Origin: Deltaproteobacteria bacterium
GTDB taxonomy: Bacteria > Desulfobacterota > Desulfovibrionia > Desulfovibrionales > Desulfovibrionaceae
Length of the DNA stretch: 5,450 nucleotides
Direction of reading: 5' to 3'
Assembly (NCBI GenBank): GCA_020861205.1
Contig: JAJBSY010000037.1
Coordinates: 1 to 5,450, forward strand
Shown here piece by piece: positions 1 to 5,450 of this stretch; position 1 is the first letter of the stretch, and every line of letters starts with the position of its first letter. Below the pieces are notes generated by a model. It saw only the letters and a list, made by a program, of their open reading frames with translations, made no database searches and was not told where the DNA came from. Position numbers and translations under genes: made by a program.

Positions 1-462
1 GGGGATGCTTGGCGGTATGACGACGCCGATCGTTCCGGCGGCCGCCAGAATGGCCAGGGAAAACGCTCTCGCGTATCCCGCCCGGATCATGGCGGGAACC
101 ATGATCGAGCCGATGGCGACAACCGTGGCCGGGGCCGATCCCGAAATGGCGGCAAAAAACATGCAGGCCAGGATGGCGATGATGCCGAGGCCGCCGTGGA
201 CGTTGCCGACCAGGCTCGTTGCCAGCATGATGAGACGTTTGGAGATGCCGCCCCTGTCCATGAGCACCCCCGCGACCATGAACAGCGGTATGGCGAGCAA
301 GGGGAATGAATCCATGCCCGTGAACATGCGCTGGGCGACGAGGAACAACGGCGCTTTGCCGCTGACGGCGATGGCGAGGAAGGTGGCGAACCCGATGCTG
401 ACGGCGATGGGCACGTTCAGGACGACCAGGGCGGCGAGGGAAAGGAACAGTATTTCGCTCAT
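1..462 (-). CDS. dctM: TRAP transporter large permease DctM, N-terminal part (cut by window edge)
   Basis: Large membrane subunit of a tripartite ATP-independent periplasmic (TRAP) transporter. In this family it forms the ion-driven translocation channel in the inner membrane. Only residues 1-154 are visible; family members are usually about 425-430 residues, so roughly the last two thirds lie beyond position 1. The visible part is strongly hydrophobic. It has an N-terminal membrane segment (about 3-33), the segment around FPLLAIPLFMVAG (53-65), then SGSAPATVVAIGSIMVPAM (107-125) and GTIGVVIPPSIP (143-154), all characteristic DctM stretches. The ATG at 462-460 overlaps the dctQ stop in an ATGA, and a GGAG (474-471) sits eight bases upstream inside dctQ, so translation is probably coupled. 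The reading frame is intact to the window edge. The family call is firm; the substrate is unknown. Confidence 0.95.
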   Translation of the reverse strand, partial: MSEILFLSLAALVVLNVPIAVSIGFATFLAIAVSGKAPLFLVAQRMFTGMDSFPLLAIPLFMVAGVLMDRGGISKRLIMLATSLVGNVHGGLGIIAILACMFFAAISGSAPATVVAIGSIMVPAMIRAGYARAFSLAILAAAGTIGVVIPPSIP

Positions 463-968
463 ACCGGGTTCTCCGGGGAGTTTTCCATGCCGCCGCCTGT
501 CGCGATAACCGCCGAAAGAACAAGGTAATGCAGGCACATGAGGGCGCAGCCGATCGGGACGGCCATGAAGACGAGATACATCGGAATTTCCATGGCCGGT
601 GACGTTTGCGAGGTTTTACCGAGTCTGAGGAAATACTCCCAGCCGTACCAGGCGGTCAGCCCCATGAAGATCATGCACAGGCCGTTGGCGAGAACGGCCA
701 GGGGCCGCTGCACGCGTTGCGGCAGCGGTTTGACGAACACCTCGACGCCGATGTGCGCGTTTTTCACAACGCCCAGGCAGCCGCCGAAGAACACGGCCCA
801 TATGCTGATATAGCGTGACAGCTCGTCCGTGAAGCCGAACCCGGCTTTTATGACGAACCGCTCCAGAATACCCCAGAAAACCACGGCCGTCATGGCGATG
901 AGCAGCCAGGCCGCTATGTATTCCTCGATGCGGATAAGGATTTTCTGCAGTCGCAGCAAACTGTGCAT
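459..968 (-). CDS. dctQ: TRAP transporter small permease DctQ
   Basis: Small four-helix membrane subunit of the TRAP transporter. It pairs with DctM in the inner membrane and is needed for transport. At 169 residues it has normal family length. Predicted membrane segments lie at about 18-38, 52-72, 88-110 and 127-152. Family-like features include an ER pair at the end of helix 1 (E36, R37 region), ISIWAVFFGG in helix 2, and the HIGVEVF stretch that follows it (72-78). I chose the ATG at 968-966 because GGGAGG (978-973) lies four bases upstream and the protein then begins as family members do. The frame stays open to an ATG at 1127, but that 53-residue extension is basic and Pro/Gly-rich, has no membrane segment, and covers a hairpin-rich spacer, so I reject it. 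It overlaps dctM by four bases. Confidence 0.93.
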   Translation of the reverse strand: MHSLLRLQKILIRIEEYIAAWLLIAMTAVVFWGILERFVIKAGFGFTDELSRYISIWAVFFGGCLGVVKNAHIGVEVFVKPLPQRVQRPLAVLANGLCMIFMGLTAWYGWEYFLRLGKTSQTSPAMEIPMYLVFMAVPIGCALMCLHYLVLSAVIATGGGMENSPENPV

Positions 969-1166
969 TGTGCCTCCCGTCGGGCAGAGGTTGGAGCCGC
1001 ACGGTCGTTCGGAGCGCTTTCGCCTTGGGGTGATCGCCTTCACGGCGACCAAGACCCGCCCGCTCCAATCTCGCGGGCCGTACCCATTTTTCATAAGGCC
1101 GGGGCGGAGTCCCGGGTATGCTCGCACAGGCGCCGTGTTCCGGCCGGTGTAAAGGCGGCAAAACCG
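969..1166 (-). other. Hairpin-rich spacer between dctP and dctQ
   Basis: These 198 bases separate two genes that are normally close together. I see no credible gene. Three short GC-rich inverted repeats stand in a row. TCGCC/GGCGA has a five-base loop (1034-1048), GCCCGC/GCGGGC a nine-base loop (1058-1078), and CCGGG/CCCGG a seven-base loop (1099-1115). None is followed by a T run on the minus strand, so none is a standard intrinsic terminator. They could stabilise the 3' end of the dctP message or lower expression of dctQM relative to the receptor. The block could also be a dispersed REP-like repeat. The structures are visible; all the roles are inference. Confidence 0.5.
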
Positions 1167-2177
1167 TCATTTCGTTTGCGCGGCGGCGATCGCTTTTTTC
1201 AAATCCTCAATGATTCCGGGGCTGACCTGCTTGCGGATAAAGGCTTCAACGCCGGCGGTCCGTTCCTGGAACTGGGCGTGTACCTCGGGAGTCAGTTTGA
1301 TGATTTCGGTTCCCTTGGACGCCATCAGTTCTTCGGCTTCATCGGACTGCTTCTTGTTGCGTCCGCGCTCTTCATCGCGCCAGATGGCGACGCCTTCCAT
1401 CATGATTTTCCGCTGGTCGGGCGTCATCCGCGACCAGATGTCCTCGCTGATCATCAGGAGATACGGGCAGTACAGGTGCCCGTCGAGCGTAAGGTATTTC
1501 TGCACTTCGTAATACCGCATGGAGGCGATCAGGGAGATGGGGTTCTCCTGCCCGTCCACAACGCCCTGGGCAAGCGCGGTATACAGTTCGGCGAAGGCCA
1601 TCGGCGTCGGCAGGCCGCCCAGCTCGCGGATCATCGCCATGTGCGCCTGGTTTTCCATGACGCGGATTTTCAGGCCTTTCACGTCTTCGGGAACCCGGAT
1701 GGGCTTGTTGGTCGTGGTGAAATGGCGGAATCCGTTTTCGGCGAACCCCAGGCAGCGCACACCCGTATCCTTGAGGATCTTTTCCCGGAGGCCGTCGCCG
1801 AACGGCCCGTCGAGGACCGCGTGCGCAACCGCTTCGGTCGGAAAGATAAAGGGAATGTCAAAAACCAGGATGTCTTTGGAAAAGTTGGGGAAAGGTCCGT
1901 TGGTCAGGGCGGCCATCTCAAGGGTGCCCATTTGCAGGGCTTCGAGCATCTCGCGTTCGCCGCCGAGCTGGCTTGCGGGATACAGTTGGAAGGTGATGGC
2001 GCCGTCCGTTTTGTCTTCCACGTATTTTTTGAATATTTCGCAGGCTTCAATAAGCCTGTCCCCCACGGCGGGCGTAACGGTGCCGAGTTTGATCGTCATG
2101 GCGGCGGAAGCGGCCCCCACGGCCCCGAAGCACAAAACCACGCCGAGCGCCAGGATGCGGAGAGGTTTGATTCGCAT
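1167..2177 (-). CDS. dctP: TRAP transporter periplasmic solute-binding protein DctP
   Basis: Periplasmic receptor that captures the substrate and delivers it to DctQM. It has 336 residues, the usual family length. The N-terminus is a signal peptide: basic MRIKPLR, a hydrophobic stretch at 8-21, and a probable cleavage near ASA-A (about 24-26). Family hallmarks follow in order: YPASQLGGEREMLEALQMGT (66-85), GFRHFTTTNKPI (149-160), GLKIRVMEN (168-176), then AFAELYTALAQGVVDGQENP (194-213). R172 in GLKIRV matches the arginine that binds the substrate carboxylate in characterised DctP proteins. This suggests an organic acid, but the exact substrate cannot be read from sequence. The ATG at 2177-2175 has AGGAG (2187-2183) five bases upstream. 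It is the first gene of the operon, transcribed away from the GntR-type regulator. The downstream gap to dctQ is unusually long at 198 bases. Confidence 0.95.
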   Translation of the reverse strand: MRIKPLRILALGVVLCFGAVGAASAAMTIKLGTVTPAVGDRLIEACEIFKKYVEDKTDGAITFQLYPASQLGGEREMLEALQMGTLEMAALTNGPFPNFSKDILVFDIPFIFPTEAVAHAVLDGPFGDGLREKILKDTGVRCLGFAENGFRHFTTTNKPIRVPEDVKGLKIRVMENQAHMAMIRELGGLPTPMAFAELYTALAQGVVDGQENPISLIASMRYYEVQKYLTLDGHLYCPYLLMISEDIWSRMTPDQRKIMMEGVAIWRDEERGRNKKQSDEAEELMASKGTEIIKLTPEVHAQFQERTAGVEAFIRKQVSPGIIEDLKKAIAAAQTK

Positions 2178-2190
2178 AGAATCTCCTATG

Positions 2191-2204
2191 GGTAACAGGT
2201 TACC
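2191..2204. promoter_or_regulatory. Perfect palindrome beside the dctP ribosome binding site, candidate operator
   Basis: GGTAAC-AG-GTTACC is a perfect inverted repeat with six-base arms and a two-base centre. It lies three bases upstream of the dctP AGGAG. It also lies downstream of the candidate dctP promoter, where a bound dimer would block transcription. GT...AC half-sites are common among FadR/FCD-type GntR operators. The symmetry is seen directly; binding by the adjacent regulator is inference. Confidence 0.5.
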
Positions 2205-2240
2205 GATACGATATGTCGCGGAAGACCGAAGCTGTTCCAG

Positions 2241-2269
2241 TCTATGGCGGGTGGAGAAGAAAGAGTCAA
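2241..2269 (-). promoter_or_regulatory. Candidate sigma-70-type promoter for dctP
   Basis: On the minus strand a TTGACT (2269-2264) is followed after 17 bases by CATAGA (2246-2241). The -35 hexamer is close to consensus. The -10 hexamer is weak, matching the consensus at about three of six positions. Transcription would begin near 2234, giving a leader of about 57 bases that includes the 2191-2204 palindrome. A weak -10 would suit a promoter that needs an activator. No better candidate is apparent nearer to dctP. Confidence 0.35.
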
Positions 2270-2274
2270 TGCAA

Positions 2275-2288
2275 CCGGCTGGAGCCGG
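2275..2288. promoter_or_regulatory. Second perfect palindrome upstream of the dctP promoter
   Basis: CCGGCT-GG-AGCCGG is a perfect inverted repeat with six-base arms and a two-base centre. This is the same geometry as the palindrome at 2191-2204, but the sequence differs. It lies just upstream of the candidate -35 element of dctP, where an activator could bind. No T run follows it on either strand, so it is unlikely to be an intrinsic terminator. GC-rich palindromes of this length do occur by chance, so the regulatory reading is tentative. Confidence 0.3.
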
Positions 2289-2330
2289 GTAATATTGTAT
2301 AGATACTTACAGAAATGTCTGGATGTAAAA
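2289..2330. promoter_or_regulatory. AT-rich stretch with small overlapping inverted repeats
   Basis: This stretch is clearly more AT-rich than its surroundings. It contains GTAT-AG-ATAC (2297-2306), CAGA-AATG-TCTG (2310-2321) and a wider TTACA/TGTAA pair (2307-2328). It lies upstream of both divergent genes, so regulator binding or promoter elements are plausible. I could not assign a convincing -35/-10 pair for the regulator gene here. Confidence 0.2.
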
Positions 2331-2374
2331 CAGTCGCTATGCCGGGCTGTTGCACTGTTAAACCCGAGAAATTC

Positions 2375-2388
2375 GTGATATGTGATAT
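2375..2388 (+). repeat. Tandem direct repeat GTGATAT x2
   Basis: Two identical seven-base copies of GTGATAT stand head to tail. They end eight bases before the AAGGAG of the regulator gene. They lie where the transcription start or -10 element of that gene could be, so they may be an autoregulatory or promoter element, or a chance duplication in AT-rich DNA. Confidence 0.35.
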
Positions 2389-2395
2389 ATTACAG

Positions 2396-2401
2396 AAGGA
2401 G
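2396..2401 (+). promoter_or_regulatory. Ribosome binding site that decides the regulator's start
   Basis: AAGGAG ends at 2401, five bases before the ATG at 2407. A GTG in the same frame at 2401 uses the last base of this element, so it cannot be served by it. The ATG is therefore the better start. Confidence 0.8.
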
Positions 2402-2406
2402 TGCCC

Positions 2407-3063
2407 ATGGTTGCGAAACGAAGATCCCTGGCGGAGGTCGCCGCCGACAAGCTGCGTCTTATGATCGTGCAGGGACGGCTTGATCTCGGGGAAAAAATCA
2501 GGGAGCAGGATATAGCGGAAACGCTCGGCCTGAGCAAGACGCCTGTGCGGGAGGCCTTGTTGCGCCTGGAGGCGGAGCATCTGGTGGTCATTAAGCCCCG
2601 GAAGGGGACATTTGTTTTTTCCACCACTCCGGACGATTTGGAAGACTTGTGTTCCGTGCGCATCGCGCTCGAGCAGTCCGCAATACGGCACGCCATGCAA
2701 CGGAACAGCGCCCGCCTCATGGCATCCCTTGAGCGTTTCGGCGAACCGGTCGAGAAGATCCTGAACGAAGACCGGCACGATATGAACTACTATCTGAAAC
2801 TGGATTTCGAGTTTCACCGGACGATCATGACCCTGGCCGGCAACCCGTACCTGACGGATGCCTTGTCCGCCATTGCCACCAAGGTACAGGCGCTCCGATA
2901 CAGGAATTATTACAGCTCCTTTTTCGTCAAGCGGTCACTGGGTGATCACAACAAGCTTTACGCCCTTATGCGCGATGACGATGTGGAGGGAGCGTGCGCG
3001 TTCATGGACGTGCACGTGCGCCGGATTTTCGAGCCGGAGAATCTCAAATTGCTGTATATGTGA
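2407..3063 (+). CDS. GntR-family transcriptional regulator, FadR/FCD subfamily
   Basis: DNA-binding regulator of 218 residues, the normal size for this subfamily. The N-terminal winged helix-turn-helix spans about residues 7-72. It includes KIREQDIAETLGLSKTPVRE (30-49), the recognition region, and PRKGTFV (64-70), the wing. The C-terminal FCD effector domain (about 78-215) retains the residues that bind a metal ion in this family: D133 and H137 in DFEFH, H181 in GDHNKL and H203 in DVHVRR. Such domains usually sense small carboxylic acids through that metal. The gene is divergent from dctP, so control of the TRAP operon, and perhaps of itself, is the likely role; this is inferred from position. 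The ATG at 2407 is preferred over an in-frame GTG at 2401 because the AAGGAG overlaps the GTG. An intrinsic terminator follows. The effector is unknown and I do not assign a gene name. Confidence 0.93.
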   Translation: MVAKRRSLAEVAADKLRLMIVQGRLDLGEKIREQDIAETLGLSKTPVREALLRLEAEHLVVIKPRKGTFVFSTTPDDLEDLCSVRIALEQSAIRHAMQRNSARLMASLERFGEPVEKILNEDRHDMNYYLKLDFEFHRTIMTLAGNPYLTDALSAIATKVQALRYRNYYSSFFVKRSLGDHNKLYALMRDDDVEGACAFMDVHVRRIFEPENLKLLYM

Positions 3064-3085
3064 GGCGCGATCGGATGATGGGGCG

Positions 3086-3118
3086 ACCCGGCTTTCAGGA
3101 TAGGAGCCGGGTGTTTTT
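3086..3118 (+). terminator. Intrinsic terminator after the GntR-type regulator
   Basis: ACCCGGCT (3086-3093) and AGCCGGGT (3105-3112) form a perfect eight-base-pair stem with an eleven-base loop, followed by GTTTTT (3113-3118). It begins 22 bases after the regulator stop. The converging znuB gene ends at 3135. On the minus strand the same stem has no T run after it, so it should terminate mainly plus-strand transcripts, although the hairpin could protect the 3' end of the zinc operon message. Confidence 0.85.
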
Positions 3119-3134
3119 ACCGGAGAGCCGAGCG

Positions 3135-3950
3135 TCATTCTTTCTCTTGCCGCAGCAGCATCTGCACGCCGTAGGCGGCTGTTGCAACGGCGATGATCAC
3201 GGCGCCCGGGGATATGTCCAAAACATAGGCCAAAGCCAGCCCGGCCAGGCAGAAGACGAAGCAGAGCAGGGCGGAGGCAAGCATCATCCCGGAGAGGCTC
3301 CGGGTCATCCTTCTCCCCATGTAGGGCGGAATCGTCAACAAGGCGATGACCAGGATAAGGCCGACGATTTGCAGCAGCATGACGACCGCCACCGCCGTCA
3401 TGCCGACCAGGAGGTAGAACAGCCCTGGCACGGGCAGGCCTCGCGCCCGGGCGAATTCCGGGTCGAAGGTGATGGCCGTCAGGCCTTGCCCGTAACGATA
3501 CAGGGCGCCGAGAAGAAGCAGGTCGAGCGCCCCCATGATGGCGAGATTCTCCACCGGAACAGCCAGGATGCTGCCGAAAAGAAAGCCCATGAGATCGCCG
3601 GCGTACCCCGGAGAGAGATCGATGAGGATGACGCCGAGGGCCATCCCTCCCGCCCAGAGAATGCCCATGGCCGTGTCGGCCGTCCGGCCGGGCGCTATAT
3701 CGCCGTCTTTGACCATGGTCCGGGCCATGACCAGGGAGGAGGCAAGGGAAAAGCCCATGGTGCAGGGGAGGACGGGAAACCCGGAAACAAAAGCGATGCC
3801 GATGCCGCCGTATGCCGCGTGGGCCACCGCCCCGGCGAGGTAGGAGAGCCTGTTCAGGATGACCAGGGATCCGATGATCCCGCAGGCCACGCTGCACAGG
3901 AAGGCCGCGAGAACGGCGTGTTGCATGAAGGGAAAAGAGAGCACGCTCAC
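3135..3950 (-). CDS. znuB: Zinc ABC transporter membrane permease ZnuB
   Basis: Inner-membrane permease of an ABC-3 family metal importer, expected to form a homodimeric channel energised by ZnuC. It has 271 residues, in the family range, and is hydrophobic throughout with about eight membrane segments. Family stretches include LNRLSYLAGAVAHAAYGG (32-49), FDPEFARARGLPV (162-174, the likely contact with the ATPase) and VGLILVIALLTIPP (196-209). The start is a GTG at 3950-3948 that overlaps the znuC stop in a GTGA. A GGGAG lies seven bases upstream, and the resulting N-terminus aligns with typical members. It is the last gene of the operon. Zinc rather than manganese is inferred from the His-rich loop of the linked receptor. 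There are no frame breaks. Confidence 0.93.
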   Translation of the reverse strand: MSVLSFPFMQHAVLAAFLCSVACGIIGSLVILNRLSYLAGAVAHAAYGGIGIAFVSGFPVLPCTMGFSLASSLVMARTMVKDGDIAPGRTADTAMGILWAGGMALGVILIDLSPGYAGDLMGFLFGSILAVPVENLAIMGALDLLLLGALYRYGQGLTAITFDPEFARARGLPVPGLFYLLVGMTAVAVVMLLQIVGLILVIALLTIPPYMGRRMTRSLSGMMLASALLCFVFCLAGLALAYVLDISPGAVIIAVATAAYGVQMLLRQEKE

Positions 3951-4795
3951 GCTTTTTCTCCCGGTTCATGGCAGCCGCATCCCGGGCTGTGGCGGATCAT
4001 CCGGCTGACGGGGCAATCCGGCGCGTGGACGCCGATAAAAGAGCGCAGGGTTTCGGAACTGGGGCAGTTCCCGTCCACGAGCGTCAGCGTCTTGTTGACC
4101 AGGGCCACGCCGCTGAAGAAAGGCGATGCCATGCCGAGCTCATGGCTGACCATCACCATGGTGACGTCGTTGCGCAAGCTGTCGCAAAACTCGAGAAAGC
4201 AACCTTTCCCTTCCGGATCGATGCTGGCCGTGGGCTCGTCGAGCAACAACAGGAACGGCTCGTCGTCATCCCGGCCCATCAGCGCGCGGGCGAGCAGAAG
4301 GCGCTGGCGCTGGCCGCCGGAAAGCGCGTGAACGGGGTTGTTCGCAAGCTCCGCGATGCCGAGGAGGTCAAGAATGCGCATCGCTTTTTCGCGGGCCGGC
4401 CCGGTCCGGGACCAGAGGCTCCGGCGGCCGACGGGGCCGCGGGTGGCGAGGCCCGCCGCTCCCATGAGGGTCATGTCCAGAACCGTTGCCGGAAACGCCT
4501 GGCGGATGGTGGAAAATTGCGGCACGTAGCCGATGTGCGAACGCGCGTTACCGGGCTCTTTGCCGAATATCCGGACGGTCCCGGTATTGGGCTTGAGCAA
4601 CCCCAGGATGATGCGCAGGAGAGTCGTCTTGCCGCCGCCGTTGGGGCCGAGTATAGCCAGGAAGTCCCCGGGAGCCACGCGCAGGTTCACATTTTCCAGC
4701 ACGGTTTCCCGGTCACGGGAGAACGAGACGTTTTGCAGCAGGACGGCATCATCGCCGGCGGGCGTTGCAATAATGCGTTCCGGTACGGCGCTCAT
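3947..4795 (-). CDS. znuC: Zinc ABC transporter ATP-binding protein ZnuC with Cys/His-rich tail
   Basis: Cytoplasmic ATPase that powers the ZnuB permease. It has 282 residues and all catalytic motifs: Walker A GPNGGGKTT (50-58), Q-loop Q93, signature LSGGQRQR (158-165), Walker B FLLLLDEP (181-188), D-loop SIDP (191-194) and switch H218. I chose the ATG at 4795-4793. It overlaps the znuA stop in an ATGA, has GGAAGG six bases upstream, and gives a normal N-terminus; a longer in-frame start at 4855 would lie deep inside znuA. Beyond the nucleotide-binding domain is a tail of about 25 residues rich in possible metal ligands: H257, C261, H269, C273, C275 and H276. This could bind or sense zinc, which is inference. 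It overlaps znuB by four bases. A manganese-type ATPase is the alternative, but the linked receptor favours zinc. Confidence 0.94.
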   Translation of the reverse strand: MSAVPERIIATPAGDDAVLLQNVSFSRDRETVLENVNLRVAPGDFLAILGPNGGGKTTLLRIILGLLKPNTGTVRIFGKEPGNARSHIGYVPQFSTIRQAFPATVLDMTLMGAAGLATRGPVGRRSLWSRTGPAREKAMRILDLLGIAELANNPVHALSGGQRQRLLLARALMGRDDDEPFLLLLDEPTASIDPEGKGCFLEFCDSLRNDVTMVMVSHELGMASPFFSGVALVNKTLTLVDGNCPSSETLRSFIGVHAPDCPVSRMIRHSPGCGCHEPGEKA

Positions 4796-5450
4796 CGCGT
4801 GCCTTCCAGCGCTTTGGCGAGTTTTTCGGAAAACGCCAGCAGCGCGCCGGGCCAATCTTCGGCCAACGGGGCGGCGTGGATGACCGTGGCATCGATATTC
4901 CTGGCAATCGCCGTCACCGCCGAAGCGCTCGTCATGGAATCCGCGACGATGACACGGATGTTGTTTTTTTTGGCGAAATCCATGAGGAGCGCCATGCTTT
5001 TGGGACCGGGTTCCCGGCCTTCCAGCTCCACGCTGGCTTCGCGCAGGGAAAAGTCGCGGGCGTAATGCGCCCAGCTCTGGTGAAAGGTCAGGAAGGTCCG
5101 CGTCCGGGCCGGTTCCAGCACGCCCCTGATCCGGGCGTCGAGTTCAACGATAATCCCCCGCAACTCCATCCCGCGCCGCTCGAATTCGCTTTTCAGGTCA
5201 GGCCGTTTTTCACTGAGCGCGGCAACCATAAGGGGGATGGTCTTCGCCATGTCGTCCGGGGAAAGCCAGACGTGCGGATCGTCCGTTTCAAGCCCGTGAT
5301 GGTGCGCCCCGTCCTGATGGCGGCCGGGATGCCCATGTCCGTCATGGTCGTGCCCGGCGTGTTCCGCGTGCCCGCCGTCGTGCCGTCCTTTACCCGGGAG
5401 CGTGTCGCGCAGCGCCAGGTCCGGCTTGCCCTGAATGCGTTCGACCGCCC
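4792..5450 (-). CDS. znuA: Zinc ABC transporter periplasmic receptor ZnuA (C-terminal part, cut by window edge)
   Basis: Periplasmic metal receptor of the cluster A-I family (ZnuA/TroA type) that delivers zinc to ZnuB. The open frame runs from the right edge to the TGA at 4794-4792, giving 218 residues. The signal peptide and first metal-ligand region are outside the window. An ATG at 5250 is internal, because the frame upstream of it encodes essential family sequence. From the edge inward there is a His-rich segment with 11 His in 29 residues (5382-5296), typical of zinc rather than manganese receptors. DPHVWLSP follows, with the ligand His at 5274-5272, then TFHQSW with a ligand-type His at 5082-5080. 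IRVIVADSMTSA fits the usual C-lobe strand. The motif normally read as DPL near the C-terminus is APL here. It is the first visible gene of znuACB, joined to znuC by an ATGA overlap. Any Zur-type operator would lie beyond 5450. Confidence 0.93.
   Translation of the reverse strand, partial: AVERIQGKPDLALRDTLPGKGRHDGGHAEHAGHDHDGHGHPGRHQDGAHHHGLETDDPHVWLSPDDMAKTIPLMVAALSEKRPDLKSEFERRGMELRGIIVELDARIRGVLEPARTRTFLTFHQSWAHYARDFSLREASVELEGREPGPKSMALLMDFAKKNNIRVIVADSMTSASAVTAIARNIDATVIHAAPLAEDWPGALLAFSEKLAKALEGTR

Noticed and set aside
1034..1115. Hairpins in the dctP-dctQ spacer as intrinsic terminators
   Set aside because: None is followed by a T run in the direction of transcription, and the stems are only five to six base pairs.
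969..1127. N-terminal extension of DctQ by 53 residues to an upstream ATG
   Set aside because: The extension has no membrane or signal character and covers the hairpin region, while the ATG at 968 has a good ribosome binding site and gives the normal family length.
616..1170. A 184-codon minus-strand frame whose start overlaps the dctP stop, suggesting a coupled gene
   Set aside because: Most of it overlaps dctQ out of frame, its translation is Arg/Pro-rich without domain character, and DctQ is unmistakable in the other frame.
963..2195. A 410-codon open frame on the plus strand opposite dctP
   Set aside because: It is antisense to a clearly recognised DctP with signal peptide and family motifs. 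Its translation shows no recognisable domain, and GC-rich antisense frames of this length arise readily from codon bias.
2350..2381. TTGCAC (2350-2355) and TGATAT (2376-2381) as the promoter of the regulator gene
   Set aside because: The spacer would be 20 bases, too long for a normal sigma-70 promoter, and no better -10 element falls at the right distance.
2994..4331. A 445-codon plus-strand open frame across znuB and znuC
   Set aside because: It begins inside the regulator gene, runs through the terminator, and is antisense to two genes with full family motifs. The translation is low-complexity and charged, with no plausible start signal.
3135..5450. A manganese or iron importer instead of a zinc importer
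   Set aside because: The receptor has the dense His-rich loop typical of zinc receptors; manganese receptors of this family normally lack it. Some uncertainty remains because the N-terminal ligand region is outside the window.

Overview
The window looks like an ordinary chromosomal stretch from a Gram-negative bacterium with a moderately high G+C content. Two periplasmic-binding-protein importers, a TRAP system and a zinc ABC system, meet at a GntR-type regulator. Protein character and gene-dense layout fit a Desulfovibrio-like sulfate reducer (Desulfovibrionaceae). That assignment is an impression from the proteins, not a demonstrated fact. There are no RNA genes, insertion sequences, CRISPR arrays or phage genes.

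Left part (1-2177, minus strand): a TRAP transporter operon in the order dctP (solute receptor), dctQ (small membrane subunit), dctM (large membrane subunit). dctM is cut by the left window edge after 154 codons. dctQ and dctM overlap by the four bases ATGA. dctP and dctQ are separated by a 198-base spacer holding three short GC-rich hairpins and no credible gene. The substrate is probably a small organic acid, but it cannot be named from sequence.

Middle (2178-3118): a 229-base divergent control region separates dctP from a plus-strand FadR/FCD-type GntR regulator. It holds a candidate promoter for dctP, a perfect 14-base palindrome next to the dctP ribosome binding site, a second perfect 14-base palindrome just upstream of the promoter, and a tandem GTGATAT repeat beside the regulator's ribosome binding site. 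The simplest reading is that the regulator senses the transported acid or a metabolite of it and controls the TRAP operon and perhaps itself. A good intrinsic terminator follows the regulator.

Right part (3135-5450, minus strand): a high-affinity zinc import operon, znuA-znuC-znuB, converging on the regulator. All three genes are joined by four-base stop/start overlaps (ATGA, GTGA). ZnuA carries the histidine-rich loop typical of zinc receptors and is cut by the right window edge, so its signal peptide and any Zur-type operator lie outside. ZnuC has all ATPase motifs plus a short Cys/His-rich C-terminal tail.

I found no new system. The items most worth checking are the ZnuC metal-ligand-like tail, the structured dctP-dctQ spacer, and the palindromes of the divergent control region.
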